A stretch of DNA of 64,000 nt, taken from Oscillatoriales cyanobacterium. Its GTDB lineage: Bacteria > Cyanobacteriota > Cyanobacteriia > Cyanobacteriales > Microcoleaceae. The notes under the pieces are model-generated. The model saw nothing but the letters and a program-made list of their open reading frames with translations. It had not been told where the DNA came from and did not search any database. Both the position numbers and the translations under genes were made by a program. The DNA lies in NCBI GenBank assembly GCA_004293365.1, contig RDYN01000018.1, forward strand, positions 1-64,000. Reading direction: 5' to 3'. Positions 36,453-44,724 of the stretch are shown in pieces. Each line of letters starts with the position of its first letter. Positions within the stretch are counted from its first letter, which is position 1.

Positions 36453-36917
36453 TTACGAAGCTTGTGGCGTATCGCTAGCAGTTGATGCTTCCGTAGCTGG
36501 CAGGGCCGATCTATATCCGTAGAAATCTATCCGGTAGTCTACAATTTTGACACCTGTTTGCTGTTGGATTTGTTCGATCAAGTCGATCGGCAATTCCACA
36601 TGAACGTCGAGAATCTGAGCCGTATCCAAACAATTGACATGAGAGTGAGAGTCGCTGACATTCCCGTACAAGCGTCCCTCCGAGCGTTCGATGCACTCAA
36701 TAATCCCGGCTCTCGACAAAGCTTCCAGATTTTGATAAACAGAAGTATGACCGATTCCCTTTGCTTGTTGGTTCAGGCGATCGTAAATTTCGCGAGCCGA
36801 GAGGTGTTCTTTTGCATCCCACAAAAGCTCTAGAATAAATCGACGCTGGCGGCTCAAGCGCATTCCCATCGCCTGACAGCGGTTTAAAGCATCTTCTAAT
36901 GAACGAATTGGTTTCAC
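36453..36917 (-). CDS. furC: Fur-family regulator, FurC/PerR-like
   Basis: This 154-residue winged-helix repressor contains RSLEDALNRCQAMGMRLSRQ, HLSAREIYDRLNQQ and GHTSVYQNLEALSRAG, a pattern I recognise from cyanobacterial FurC (PerR). The metal region reads DSHSHVNCLDT: the His-rich site is kept, but the second Cys of the usual CxxC zinc site is absent and no C-terminal CxxC is seen. FurC/PerR proteins regulate peroxide defence. The window also holds sulfiredoxin and Dps genes 6 kb away, plausible targets but not shown. The C-terminal tail after FYGYRS is variable. Confidence 0.8.
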   Translation of the reverse strand: MKPIRSLEDALNRCQAMGMRLSRQRRFILELLWDAKEHLSAREIYDRLNQQAKGIGHTSVYQNLEALSRAGIIECIERSEGRLYGNVSDSHSHVNCLDTAQILDVHVELPIDLIEQIQQQTGVKIVDYRIDFYGYRSALPATEASTASDTPQAS

Positions 36918-37140
36918 AGCTACCGCCTTCTAAAGCCCGATCGATTTTTTATTCGGGTACAATACATTGCACGCCGATCTATATATACCTTAATTCTAAC
37001 GCAGGGTTTCCCAACACTAGAAGCTAGAGGGCAAAAATCTCGAAGATAGTGAATTTTTTATCGTTGCCGGATTAGCCCGCTGCCAGCACGCATCAGAAAA
37101 TTCTACTTCTCAAAAATATTGCCTTAACTCTATCTTCTAC

Positions 37141-37267
37141 TAGACCTCTTGCAAAAATAGCTAGGACGGGCCAAGAGGGCCCATCCCACAAAAAGTTTTT
37201 TTTCTTGTGGAATGGGCAGGAGAGCCCGTTCCAAAATTTGATTAAAAGGGCTTTTGCAAGAGGTCTA
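37141..37267. mobile_element. 127-bp MITE with TAGACCTCTTGCAAAA ends
   Basis: Sixteen-base perfect terminal inverted repeats, TAGACCTCTTGCAAAA and its complement, enclose CCCATCCCACAAAAAG and its imperfect inverse. It is non-coding. It lies between the Fur-family gene and the 3' end of the Hpt gene. Confidence 0.75.
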
Positions 37268-37279
37268 CTGCAACAACTC

Positions 37280-38251
37280 CTAGTTCGAGGATTTGATGGC
37301 GTGAACCAGTAACTTGGCGATTTCCGAGAGTTGCTTTTTGTTGAAAGTTTTGAGCAAAAGCTTGACTACCGCCTTCGGTTCGGCCGGAAGAGCTACTTGC
37401 TTCGACGCTGCTGCTGGGGCTGCGGTTGCGCTTACCTCTGCTGCTTTTGGGCTTGCTGCAAAAAGTAGCAAATTTTTACTCGGAGCGATCGTCTTGACTT
37501 TCCCAGTTTGCACCAAATCTCCCGCATCCTTGAGCTCTTTGATAATCAGCGGAGCTAAGACTTTATAAGAGTTTTTGGGATTAACGATCGCCCCTCTAGC
37601 AGTTTTAACTAAATTTTGCCAAGGCTCAATTTTACCTCCCAACTTATAGAGGCGAACGCAGACACCAGCCAACTCCTCGCGACTAGCAGCAGATTCTTTC
37701 TGCTTGAACACCTGCAACATCTCTTTAAGCAAAACCATCACTTCAACAGCAAAATTTGCCGGCGCGGCGCCCGCTGTTGGAGCCGCCCCGGGTGCACGAG
37801 TTCCAGCAGTAGCAACCGCCGCAACTTTGCCCGCCGCCAAGTTGTTGAGATGAGTTTCCAGTTGAGCAAAAACTGGCATCACCTGCTGGACGAGTTTTTC
37901 TCCCTCTTCATTCCTCAAGCCAAAAGGCCCTTCCAGTCGCGCCAGCAAGTCTTTAAGCGTATCAACTCCCTTTAAAAATAGAGATTCTGCCGTTTGGTCA
38001 ACCTGCTTGACGGGCCCGTCCTTGAGTACCTTAAAACAATCTTCCAAGCGGTGAGCGGTTGTTTTAATACTATCCAAGCTGAGCATAGCCGCCCCTCCTT
38101 TCACGGAGTGGGCGGCTCGAAACATCTCCTGGACGCTTTCGGGGTCTTTCATCGTGGACTTCAAATCCACCAAACCATTTTCTAGAGTATCGAGGTGCTC
38201 CTTAGCCTCCTCTATAAACAAACGCATTATTCGGTCTTGCTGATCTGACAC
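37280..38251 (-). CDS. Hpt (histidine phosphotransfer) domain protein
   Basis: This 323-residue protein has an N-terminal Hpt domain. The phosphoacceptor is His48 in FRAAHSVKGGAAML, followed by TTAHRLEDCFKVL. The rest is an Ala-rich linker (about 150-185) and a helical C-terminal region without a kinase domain. It may relay phosphate in a pilus-type chemotaxis system, by analogy with other cyanobacterial Hpt proteins. The start is the GTG at 38249-38251, preceded by a perfect AGGAGG six bases upstream. A 30-residue longer in-frame version from 38341 lacks such a site. Confidence 0.8.
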   Translation of the reverse strand: MSDQQDRIMRLFIEEAKEHLDTLENGLVDLKSTMKDPESVQEMFRAAHSVKGGAAMLSLDSIKTTAHRLEDCFKVLKDGPVKQVDQTAESLFLKGVDTLKDLLARLEGPFGLRNEEGEKLVQQVMPVFAQLETHLNNLAAGKVAAVATAGTRAPGAAPTAGAAPANFAVEVMVLLKEMLQVFKQKESAASREELAGVCVRLYKLGGKIEPWQNLVKTARGAIVNPKNSYKVLAPLIIKELKDAGDLVQTGKVKTIAPSKNLLLFAASPKAAEVSATAAPAAASKQVALPAEPKAVVKLLLKTFNKKQLSEIAKLLVHAIKSSN

Positions 38252-38435
38252 GACAGTCCTCCTAACAATCTCAGCACCCTCCAGAAAGCACCCTCTTCGC
38301 GGGAGGAAACACGACTCCTGCCAAAAGTCAGAAGCTCCCATGCAAAATATTCTAGCCTGCCTCAGCTAACAGACTGACAATACTCCTGTCTGGGCGGTTT
38401 TAACTCTCTTTCCTGGTGTGCTGGAGATCGCGATC

Positions 38436-38690
38436 CTAGAGTTCTGAGGGAGTGTCTGGAGCGATTTCGATGCCCATTCCTTGTTGCATCATCTGCTGAT
38501 CCGTAATCAAGTCGTTCAATTCCTTGACTTCGACGCCGATGTTTTGGCAAGCCTCTTTGAGTTCCCGCTCAAAGGTGTTGAGGTCGCTTCCGTAGCCGCA
38601 TAGCTCGGCGGCTGTGGTGATTCCTTGTTGGGCGTTGGCTTTGGCGCAGTCGATCAATTCAATGCCTTTGAGGGGTTGGGAGGATGCCAT
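38436..38690 (-). CDS. conserved hypothetical protein (84 aa)
   Basis: This 84-residue acidic protein begins MASSQPLKGIELIDCAKANA and includes LCGYGSDLNTFERELKEACQ and IGVEVKELNDLI. The family is not recognised by name. It is predicted helical with no signal peptide or membrane segment. The ATG at 38688-38690 is preferred; an in-frame TTG five codons upstream is possible. It sits about 185 bp from the start of the upstream Hpt gene on the same strand. Confidence 0.6.
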   Translation of the reverse strand: MASSQPLKGIELIDCAKANAQQGITTAAELCGYGSDLNTFERELKEACQNIGVEVKELNDLITDQQMMQQGMGIEIAPDTPSEL

Positions 38691-38883
38691 AGTATCAAAC
38701 CACAATTTATCTTTTGTCCCACTGTACCTAGAACGTTGAGGTCGATCGATCTATCGAAAGGCATGAAAAATCTCACCTGTATTGCGTGCTACCAATTCAT
38801 CGCTATTTTTTGGGATTTCTGGGCAAAATAACAGTAGTTAGGATTTTCTAACCCTTACTGTGCCTAACTTAGGCTAGATTACT

Positions 38884-39571
38884 GTGAGAAATGTTTCCAA
38901 ATCTCAAATGCACTGGGTGTGGAGCGTCCGGCACCGCCTGTTTGCGTCTGTTCTGTTCGCCATAGCAGCCGCTGTTTTCCTGCCGCCTCACTATTTCCTG
39001 CTGACTCGGATGCTGTGCATTTGGAACGCGGGCGCTGTGAGTTTCCTGCTTTTGACTTGGATGCTGATGCTGCAAGGCACTCCCGAACTGATGCGCCACC
39101 ACGCTCAGCAGTTGGACGCTGGCCGTTTGACAATCTTAAGTACGATCGTGGCCGCCGCTTGTGCTAGCTTATTGGCGATCGTCTTCTTGCTGCGCGATAC
39201 CAAAGGCCTGCCCCCAAATTTGCTCTTGCTGCACTTGGGGCTTTCTGTGCTGACAATTGTTGGCTCTTGGATGCAGGTGCACACTATCTTCACGATGCAC
39301 TACGCCCACGGCTACTACGGAAACCGCAGCAAGCAGCACGGCAGCTACTCGCAGGCGGGGGGTTTGGATTTTCCGGGCGACGACGAACCAGACTACAAAG
39401 ATTTTTTATATTTTTCCTTTGGGATTGGGATGACTTGCTTTCGTTGCAGACGTGCAGACTACTTCTCGTTCCATGAGATTTCTGGTGCTTTTTCACAGCG
39501 TGCTCTCGTTCTTTTTCAACACCGCTATTTTGGCTATGAGTGTCAATATTATTGCGGGATTGAATGGATAG
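38884..39571 (+). pseudogene. DUF1345 membrane protein, frameshifted
   Basis: Codons from GTG 38884 encode a DUF1345-like integral membrane protein with four clear hydrophobic helices and the signature PDYKDFLYFSFGIGMT. The reading frame then breaks. One surplus T at about 39434-39436 shifts the frame. In the +1 frame the sequence continues with ADVQTTSRSMRFLVLFHSVL, then SFFFNTAILAMSVNIIAG, to a TAG at 39569-39571, the usual DUF1345 ending. The restored product would be about 229 residues. Either a recent pseudogene or a sequencing error. Confidence 0.8.
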
Positions 39572-39796
39572 GATTTAGTAGCAGATGCTGCATTTTTTTG
39601 TAGATTCGCGATCGATCTTGTTTTAGGGCGCTGCTTATTGCCAGAATTCCTGAGTTGGAGGCAGGAAAGTCAGGCTAATCACCAAATTTGCAGAAGTCAA
39701 TAAAAAATGTTACTATGATAACCAGTTATAGGGAAACTAGCCGCCTCTCACATAATTTGTGGTATAAACGAAAAAAATCAATACAATAAGATAAAA

Positions 39797-41323
39797 ATGA
39801 ACCTATCTCAAAAATCATTTAAGTTAATATTGGCAGGGAACACAAATGTACCTGCAATGATCAATGCCATTATCGCAGCTACCCTTCGGGCTCGAATAGA
39901 TACAGAAAACCCCGATTTAACTTTTCGTCAAGTACATATCTTTCATACAGAACAATCATTGAAAGCTCTGACAGCTTCAACATCTTGGCAAAATGCTTTG
40001 AGCTACCATGAGATTTCCTCGACGAGTTTAGTACATCATGTCGCTAAAATAGAAGACTCTAATGATGAAAAATTTAGAGATCTTGTAGAGCAATTACGGA
40101 CGATCGTTAATCCGATTGACAACGCACATAGTTACATTGATTTAACAAATGGTATTTCATCTCTCAAATCTATCCTTGCGGTTTTTGCTTATGTACTTGA
40201 TATAAAAAATATTTATTCACTGGAAATCGATTTTTCTAAGGATGATCCGACCAGAAAAAAGCAAGCTGGTCTTTTTTATCATGAACTTGAGAAAGAAGGT
40301 GTCAAGATACAATATCGCAACTTTCCGCCGATACGGGAGTTTGATACTTTTGGCAAGCTAAATTACACAGAAGTTCTACGCCACCGTTCAATTATTGATG
40401 AACTCGTAAGTAGTTTGACAAATTTATTACCATCTGGGCTTGACCTTGAGCATTTGCGAGAGTCACTGCTATCTGGGGTTCATTCTCGTTTGTTGGGTGA
40501 GGTAACTGAAGAATCATATAGCCACCGCCATTCCGTTTTTGCATCCTCTGCTAGCATTGAAGAGGTTGCAAATATTATTCTTACCATTGTTAAAACAGCA
40601 GAGTTGGAAAATAAAACACTTGGTGTAAAACTAGAAGAAGTTAGAGATATTTTTGCCAAAAACCCCAAATATTTTGTTAACTTAAAAACGCTAGAGCATC
40701 TCACAAAGCTAATTACTTCGGTGCGTAATGATATAGCTCATCCCTCTCAAAAAAATGGATATTCAAAAGAAATAACAGCTATTCAATCTCGTTTATCCTC
40801 TCAGTTAGCATTTGCCTTTTTGCAATTTACGACTAAATCATTAGGTGCTTTTCTCGATCAAAATGGTCAACTCGTAAATATCCAAACTCTTGAAATAACT
40901 GTCGAAGAAGATGAGACAATTTTTTATTTTGGGTTTGATGGTGATTCTACTGGTGACTATTTGGATATGGCATTTGGGAAATCAAGCGAGGATGAAGTTA
41001 GGACACGGAGTAAGACCGTAAAAGGAGCAATTGATGCGTTGAAGAACTTGATACGCAAAGAGACGAAGGATAACAACAGTGTAATTTTTGCCGAGGGTGA
41101 CAACCTCCTCTTCAAATCGCGTTATAAAGTGAGCTTACTCAATGAATTAAAAAGAATTTACAAAGATAAGACCGGATTAACTGGAAGCATAGGATATGGC
41201 AAAACTTTGCCAGAGGTTGCATTGGCAATGCGTTTATCTAAGGCAAAAGGTGGAGACAGCATTATGGGTATAGGTTTACGAGACTCTCAAGAAGCAAGTA
41301 ACGCAGAGTTAACCGCAGACTAA
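39797..41323 (+). CDS. CARF-HEPN-mCpol (minimal CRISPR polymerase) fusion protein
   Basis: This is a 508-residue protein with three apparent modules. Residues 1-185 look like a Rossmann CARF-type sensor, with the CARF-like loop YIDLTNGISSLKSILAVFAY at about 113-132. Residues 190-350 are helical and contain R310-NDIA-H315 (SVRNDIAHPS), the Rx4H motif of HEPN ribonucleases. Residues 370-490 resemble the Cas10/GGDEF palm of mCpol. They include YFGFDGDSTGDYLD (acidic D381/D383), FAEGDNLLF with D435 in place of GGDD, and GSIGYGKTLPEVALAMRLSK. mCpol proteins make cyclic oligonucleotides in conflict systems. There is no signal peptide. No cas gene or CRISPR array is nearby. Composition is AT-rich relative to its neighbours, suggesting transfer. 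Confidence 0.7.
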   Translation: MNLSQKSFKLILAGNTNVPAMINAIIAATLRARIDTENPDLTFRQVHIFHTEQSLKALTASTSWQNALSYHEISSTSLVHHVAKIEDSNDEKFRDLVEQLRTIVNPIDNAHSYIDLTNGISSLKSILAVFAYVLDIKNIYSLEIDFSKDDPTRKKQAGLFYHELEKEGVKIQYRNFPPIREFDTFGKLNYTEVLRHRSIIDELVSSLTNLLPSGLDLEHLRESLLSGVHSRLLGEVTEESYSHRHSVFASSASIEEVANIILTIVKTAELENKTLGVKLEEVRDIFAKNPKYFVNLKTLEHLTKLITSVRNDIAHPSQKNGYSKEITAIQSRLSSQLAFAFLQFTTKSLGAFLDQNGQLVNIQTLEITVEEDETIFYFGFDGDSTGDYLDMAFGKSSEDEVRTRSKTVKGAIDALKNLIRKETKDNNSVIFAEGDNLLFKSRYKVSLLNELKRIYKDKTGLTGSIGYGKTLPEVALAMRLSKAKGGDSIMGIGLRDSQEASNAELTAD

Positions 41324-41497
41324 CTGGGTTGGTGCGGATGTGGTAGTCCTGCTTTCTTCCATGATGCAATTCCATGCAACTCTTTCTGCATAATAATTGA
41401 TCGTGCGAAAGTCCGGCGTTTCTGCACCACTACCGTAAGTAGGCTGGAGCAACAACATCCACTACCCAATTTGTTTCAACTAAAACTGCCTTGGGCT

Positions 41498-41968
41498 TCA
41501 CTTGGCAACCTTACTCCATCTAGGCCCACCAGCCCTCACTTCGCCAATTTGGAGAAGGGTAATTATTGATTCGCCTAGTAGGTTTCTTAAGTCATTTGGG
41601 AAGTTGTCCATACTAGCAGTCAGCTTCAGTTTCTCAAGCCATCGCTGAACTCGCGATTCAAACTCAATAGCAGGGTTGCCTTTCCATTGCTCATCTGCAG
41701 GTGGTAGCAAATAATCGGGAAGTTTCGCTTCACCAACTACATCAATTGACTCACCATTGTACTTCTCTAAGGAGTCGCGGAGGAGAATCACACGATCGCC
41801 AGCTACGACAAGTCCAACTGAACAACCAATGGATGCCATAGTGCGTTTAAGCTGTTCAATAGCGTTTCGATCGCCCATACCTATGTCTTTGAGCTTTACC
41901 TCAACGATTATCAGATATTCCCCCTCTTGGCTTGTCACAATAATATCTGGTTGGGATGTTTTCATCAT
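41498..41968 (-). CDS. predicted PD-(D/E)XK nuclease-like protein
   Basis: This 156-residue protein has the core P7-D8 followed by a hydrophobic strand and E23-V-K25 (QPDIIV...YLIIVEVKLKD), matching PD-(D/E)XK. A second strand VGLVVAGDRVILLRD follows, and the C-terminal half is helical. Proteins like this are common but unnamed in filamentous cyanobacteria. It is convergent with the CARF-HEPN-mCpol gene, 174 bp away, so a functional link is not established. Activity is inferred from the motif only. Confidence 0.55.
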   Translation of the reverse strand: MMKTSQPDIIVTSQEGEYLIIVEVKLKDIGMGDRNAIEQLKRTMASIGCSVGLVVAGDRVILLRDSLEKYNGESIDVVGEAKLPDYLLPPADEQWKGNPAIEFESRVQRWLEKLKLTASMDNFPNDLRNLLGESIITLLQIGEVRAGGPRWSKVAK

Positions 41969-42089
41969 GGCATTCGATCGCAGCGAATTTATTGGGTATG
42001 CAGTAAATTACTTTTATAGACAAGCGATCGACAAATGTGCGATCGCAGCTAAGCCCTTAATATCACCTAGCAGCCCTAATATAGCGAAT

Positions 42090-42180
42090 TGTCAATTGTC
42101 CGTGACTCGAATTCGCATTCCTCGAATGCAGGGACGACCGCCACACTGACCCGCGGTTTGGGTAATGCGGGTTAACCAGC
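42090..42180 (-). pseudogene. DUF433 antitoxin-like remnant
   Basis: On the minus strand a short frame reads LTRITQTAGQCGGRPCIRGM and then RIRVTDN before a stop. This is the N-terminal signature of DUF433 proteins, often antitoxin partners of DUF5615 toxins. The rest of the roughly 75-residue domain is missing. The region 41969-42343 holds no other gene. Confidence 0.6.
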
Positions 42181-42343
42181 AAGTCGTTGAGCTCCTGACG
42201 GGGTTGCCTGCAAGTTGCTTGGTTTGTTTCCATTTTACCGAGTAATCATGTCCAAACCTTATTTTTGCGTAATTCCTGATTTTGCTTGCCAAGTCGAAGT
42301 CATAACGAGTATGATTTAACAAGAAGCAAAAAAGACAGCCGCC

Positions 42344-42604
42344 ATGAGGATAGAAGAAATACCCCTCAACCAGATTCGCCGCCCCCTGCCCCGAGTCAAC
42401 GACCAAACTAAAGTAGCCACCCTCATGGATTCCATCCGCGAGGTAGGTTTAAACGAACCCATCGACGTGCTAGAAGTAGATGGCCAGTATTACGGATTTT
42501 CTGGCTGCCACCGGTACGAAGCTTGCCAGCGTCTCGGTTTAGAAACCATTCGCTGCAAAGTCCGCCGAGCTCCCCGTGCTGTGTTGCAAATGCACCTAGC
42601 CTGA
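42344..42604 (+). CDS. srx: sulfiredoxin
   Basis: This 86-residue enzyme repairs over-oxidised (sulfinic) 2-Cys peroxiredoxins using ATP. It contains the ParB/Srx fold with the catalytic FSGCHRYEA motif (Cys55) and the LPRVNDQTKVATLMDSI substrate loop. Length is typical of cyanobacterial sulfiredoxin. The dps gene follows after 92 bp on the same strand, so both oxidative-stress genes may be coexpressed. Confidence 0.92.
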   Translation: MRIEEIPLNQIRRPLPRVNDQTKVATLMDSIREVGLNEPIDVLEVDGQYYGFSGCHRYEACQRLGLETIRCKVRRAPRAVLQMHLA

Positions 42605-42696
42605 GCATTCACGACAGGCAAATATTCGATCGCCCAAAACTGTCAAAACAGTCTCAGATGTTCGATCGACAATCACCACTAACAACCTCAAAAACT

Positions 42697-43248
42697 ATGA
42701 CTGCCAACAACCACAAACAACACCTTTACCCGACGCGCATTGATATGTCAGCCGGCACCCGCTCGAACATAGTCGGGCTGCTCAACGCCACGCTAGCAAC
42801 CACTCTGGACTTAAAAACTCAAGTCAAGCAAGCCCACTGGAACGTCAAAGGCATGGACTTCTATCAGTTGCACTTGCTGTTTGACGAAATGGCCGGGGAA
42901 CTCGAAGAATACGTCGATACGGTTGCCGAACGGATCACAGCTTTAGGCGGTTTAGCTGTCGGAACAGCCCGCACAGCAGCCGCAGATTCGATCCTGCCAG
43001 AATTTCCTTTCGACATCCTAGACGGCAAAGAATACGTCACTGCTTTGGCCGATCGCTACGCACCCTACGCCCAACACCTGCGAGTGGCGATCGACAAAGC
43101 ATCAGAACTCGGCGACGCTGACACCGCCGACTTGTACACCGAAATTTCGCGGGCAATTGACAAGCGTTTGTGGTTCCTAGAAGCGCATTTGCAAGCTTCT
43201 GCGGCAACTGCAACAGCCGCCGCTCGCGAACAAGTTGCCGTCAAATAG
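42697..43248 (+). CDS. dps: Dps family ferritin-like DNA-protection protein
   Basis: This 183-residue dodecameric ferritin family member stores iron and detoxifies peroxide. The ferroxidase signature is visible in KQAHWNVKGMDFYQLHLLFD followed by EMAGELEEYVDTVAERI, with the conserved His, His, Asp and Glu. The C-terminus is Ala-rich (ASAATATAAAREQ). The start is the ATG at 42697; an upstream in-frame extension of 58 residues overlaps sulfiredoxin and is rejected. It lies 92 bp downstream of srx on the same strand. Confidence 0.9.
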   Translation: MTANNHKQHLYPTRIDMSAGTRSNIVGLLNATLATTLDLKTQVKQAHWNVKGMDFYQLHLLFDEMAGELEEYVDTVAERITALGGLAVGTARTAAADSILPEFPFDILDGKEYVTALADRYAPYAQHLRVAIDKASELGDADTADLYTEISRAIDKRLWFLEAHLQASAATATAAAREQVAVK

Positions 43249-43254
43249 CCACTT

Positions 43255-43435
43255 CTGTTGTGGGGTGGGCATCTTGCCCGCCACAGGCAAGATGCCTGTA
43301 CCACTTTCTGTTGTGGGGTGGGCATCTTGCCCGCCACAGGCAAGATGCCTGTGCCACTTTCTGTTGTGGGGTGGGCATCTTGCCCGCCACAGGCAAGATG
43401 CCTGTGCCACTTCTTTTGTGGGGCGTTGCTCCTAG
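43255..43435. repeat. three tandem copies of a GGCATCTTGCC palindrome, period about 55 bp
   Basis: The unit TTGTGGGGTGGGCATCTTGC followed by CCGCCACAGGCAAGATGCCTGTG(/A)CCAC is present three times. A fourth degenerate copy begins at 43418. Each unit forms a GGCATCTTGCC/GGCAAGATGCC hairpin. It lies between dps and the HTH/GrpE-like gene. Not a CRISPR array, because the units are contiguous and self-complementary. Confidence 0.8.
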
Positions 43436-43519
43436 TCCGCCCCAAAGATGTATTTCCTTAAGGCTCGTGACAGTTTACGATCGAGAATATGTCCATTTAT
43501 TAATTTGGATGAATTTTTC

Positions 43520-44152
43520 GTGGCAGCTAATATTCCCGATTATGCTCTTCAACTGCAACGGCTGATGCAACAGGCCGGGATTTCGAGCGATCGAGAACTC
43601 AGCCAAAAAGCAGGAGTTCCCGAAATTCAGGTCATCCGCCTGCGTCGCGGCTTAGCTTTGAAAACCCGAGCCGACATCCTGCTCAAAATCAGTCAAGCTT
43701 TGCAAATTTCCTTAAATGAACTGCTCGCAACCTTGGCGCCAGACTTTGTAGAGTTAGAAAAGGCACCACCGACAGCCTTAGAACAAGAATATCAGCGCCT
43801 CCAAGCTGCGATCGCACAGCAGCGAGAATCTTTGATGCAGGAATTCCAGCTCGCTAGCGTGCAAATTTTAGAATCTTGGATGTTGCAGTGGCCGACTGCT
43901 GCGAGCAAAGCTCAGGAAAATCATAACTTGCGGGCCCAGAAGCTGCTGCCGTTGCTGCGGCCAGTCGAGCAGTTATTGGAGCATTGGGGCATAGAGTCGA
44001 TCGCCCCAGTCGGAGCAGAGATTCCCTACAACCCGCAACAGCACCAGCTCATCGAAGGAACAGCCCAGCTTGGAGAACCCGTCAAAGTCCGCTATACAGG
44101 CTATACACAAGGCGATAAACTCCTCTACCGCGCCAAAGTTAGCTTAGTTTGA
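43520..44152 (+). CDS. HTH domain fused to GrpE-like domain
   Basis: This 210-residue protein (from the GTG at 43520) has an Xre-like helix-turn-helix at about residues 8-70 (SDRELSQKAGVPEIQVIRLR). A Gln/Glu-rich coiled coil follows at about 85-125. The C-terminal part, LEHWGIESIAPVGAEIPYNP with HQLIEGTA and GYTQGDKLLYRAKVSLV, closely resembles the beta-domain of the nucleotide exchange factor GrpE. It could couple DNA binding to a DnaK partner, but this is inference. The 24 codons before 43520 are mainly encoded by repeat-flanking DNA, so the longer start at 43448 is less likely. Confidence 0.7.
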   Translation: MAANIPDYALQLQRLMQQAGISSDRELSQKAGVPEIQVIRLRRGLALKTRADILLKISQALQISLNELLATLAPDFVELEKAPPTALEQEYQRLQAAIAQQRESLMQEFQLASVQILESWMLQWPTAASKAQENHNLRAQKLLPLLRPVEQLLEHWGIESIAPVGAEIPYNPQQHQLIEGTAQLGEPVKVRYTGYTQGDKLLYRAKVSLV

Positions 44153-44383
44153 TGCCATTCTGCATTCAGCAAAACAAAAATTGTCCCCCTCTCAAAATTC
44201 ACTCGCGGTGGCGAAGCGCTGGGAGTATCATCAGCGTTCCCATCCGCAAAGAGCGCCATCTCTTGCACTCAAAAATATTCTCCCGTTCTCTTATTTTCCC
44301 TTTTTCTTATTTGGATCGGAGTCCATCTCGCAGCTATACTTAGCCTAGTCTGGCTAGAAATTCTGACATTCCCACCGCAAAAT

Positions 44384-44665
44384 ATGAGTCCTGTAGTTAA
44401 AATTATTCAGCCCTCTGGCATTTTAGACGGCACCACGGGAGCCGATGTGGTATTGATAGACTTCACTGATGTGACTTTTATGGATAGTTCTGGTTTGGGC
44501 GCTTTAGTCTTGGCGCTCAAAACAGTCCGGGCCGCTGGGAGTCAATTAGTCGTCTGTTCTATCAACGAGCAAATCCGCATTTTATTTGAACTCACCAGCA
44601 TGGATCGAGTTTTCGAGATCTTTCCGACCCGGGATGCTTTTAATAGCAAAATTCTTTCAACTTAG
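44384..44665 (+). CDS. STAS-domain anti-sigma factor antagonist, apparently shortened
   Basis: This 93-residue STAS protein has the phosphorylation-site motif TFMDSSGLGALVLALK and the C-terminal SINEQIRILFELTSMDRVFE typical of cyanobacterial RsbV-like proteins. The N-terminal strand QPSGILDGT runs directly into GADVVLIDF. Family members usually have about 17-20 more residues (helix 1 and following turn) at this point. The reading frame is kept, so this is an internal in-frame deletion. It belongs to a partner-switching set with the PP2C phosphatase at 44725 and the kinase at 47903. Confidence 0.8.
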   Translation: MSPVVKIIQPSGILDGTTGADVVLIDFTDVTFMDSSGLGALVLALKTVRAAGSQLVVCSINEQIRILFELTSMDRVFEIFPTRDAFNSKILST

Positions 44666-44724
44666 TAATTTTTTTGGCTGCTGCCTTCTTGCTATTTGGT
44701 CGTCAATGTGGTGCAAGAGGTCAG

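Noticed and set aside
43255-43435. Triple repeat with CRISPR-like period
   Set aside because: The copies are contiguous hairpins with no spacer diversity.
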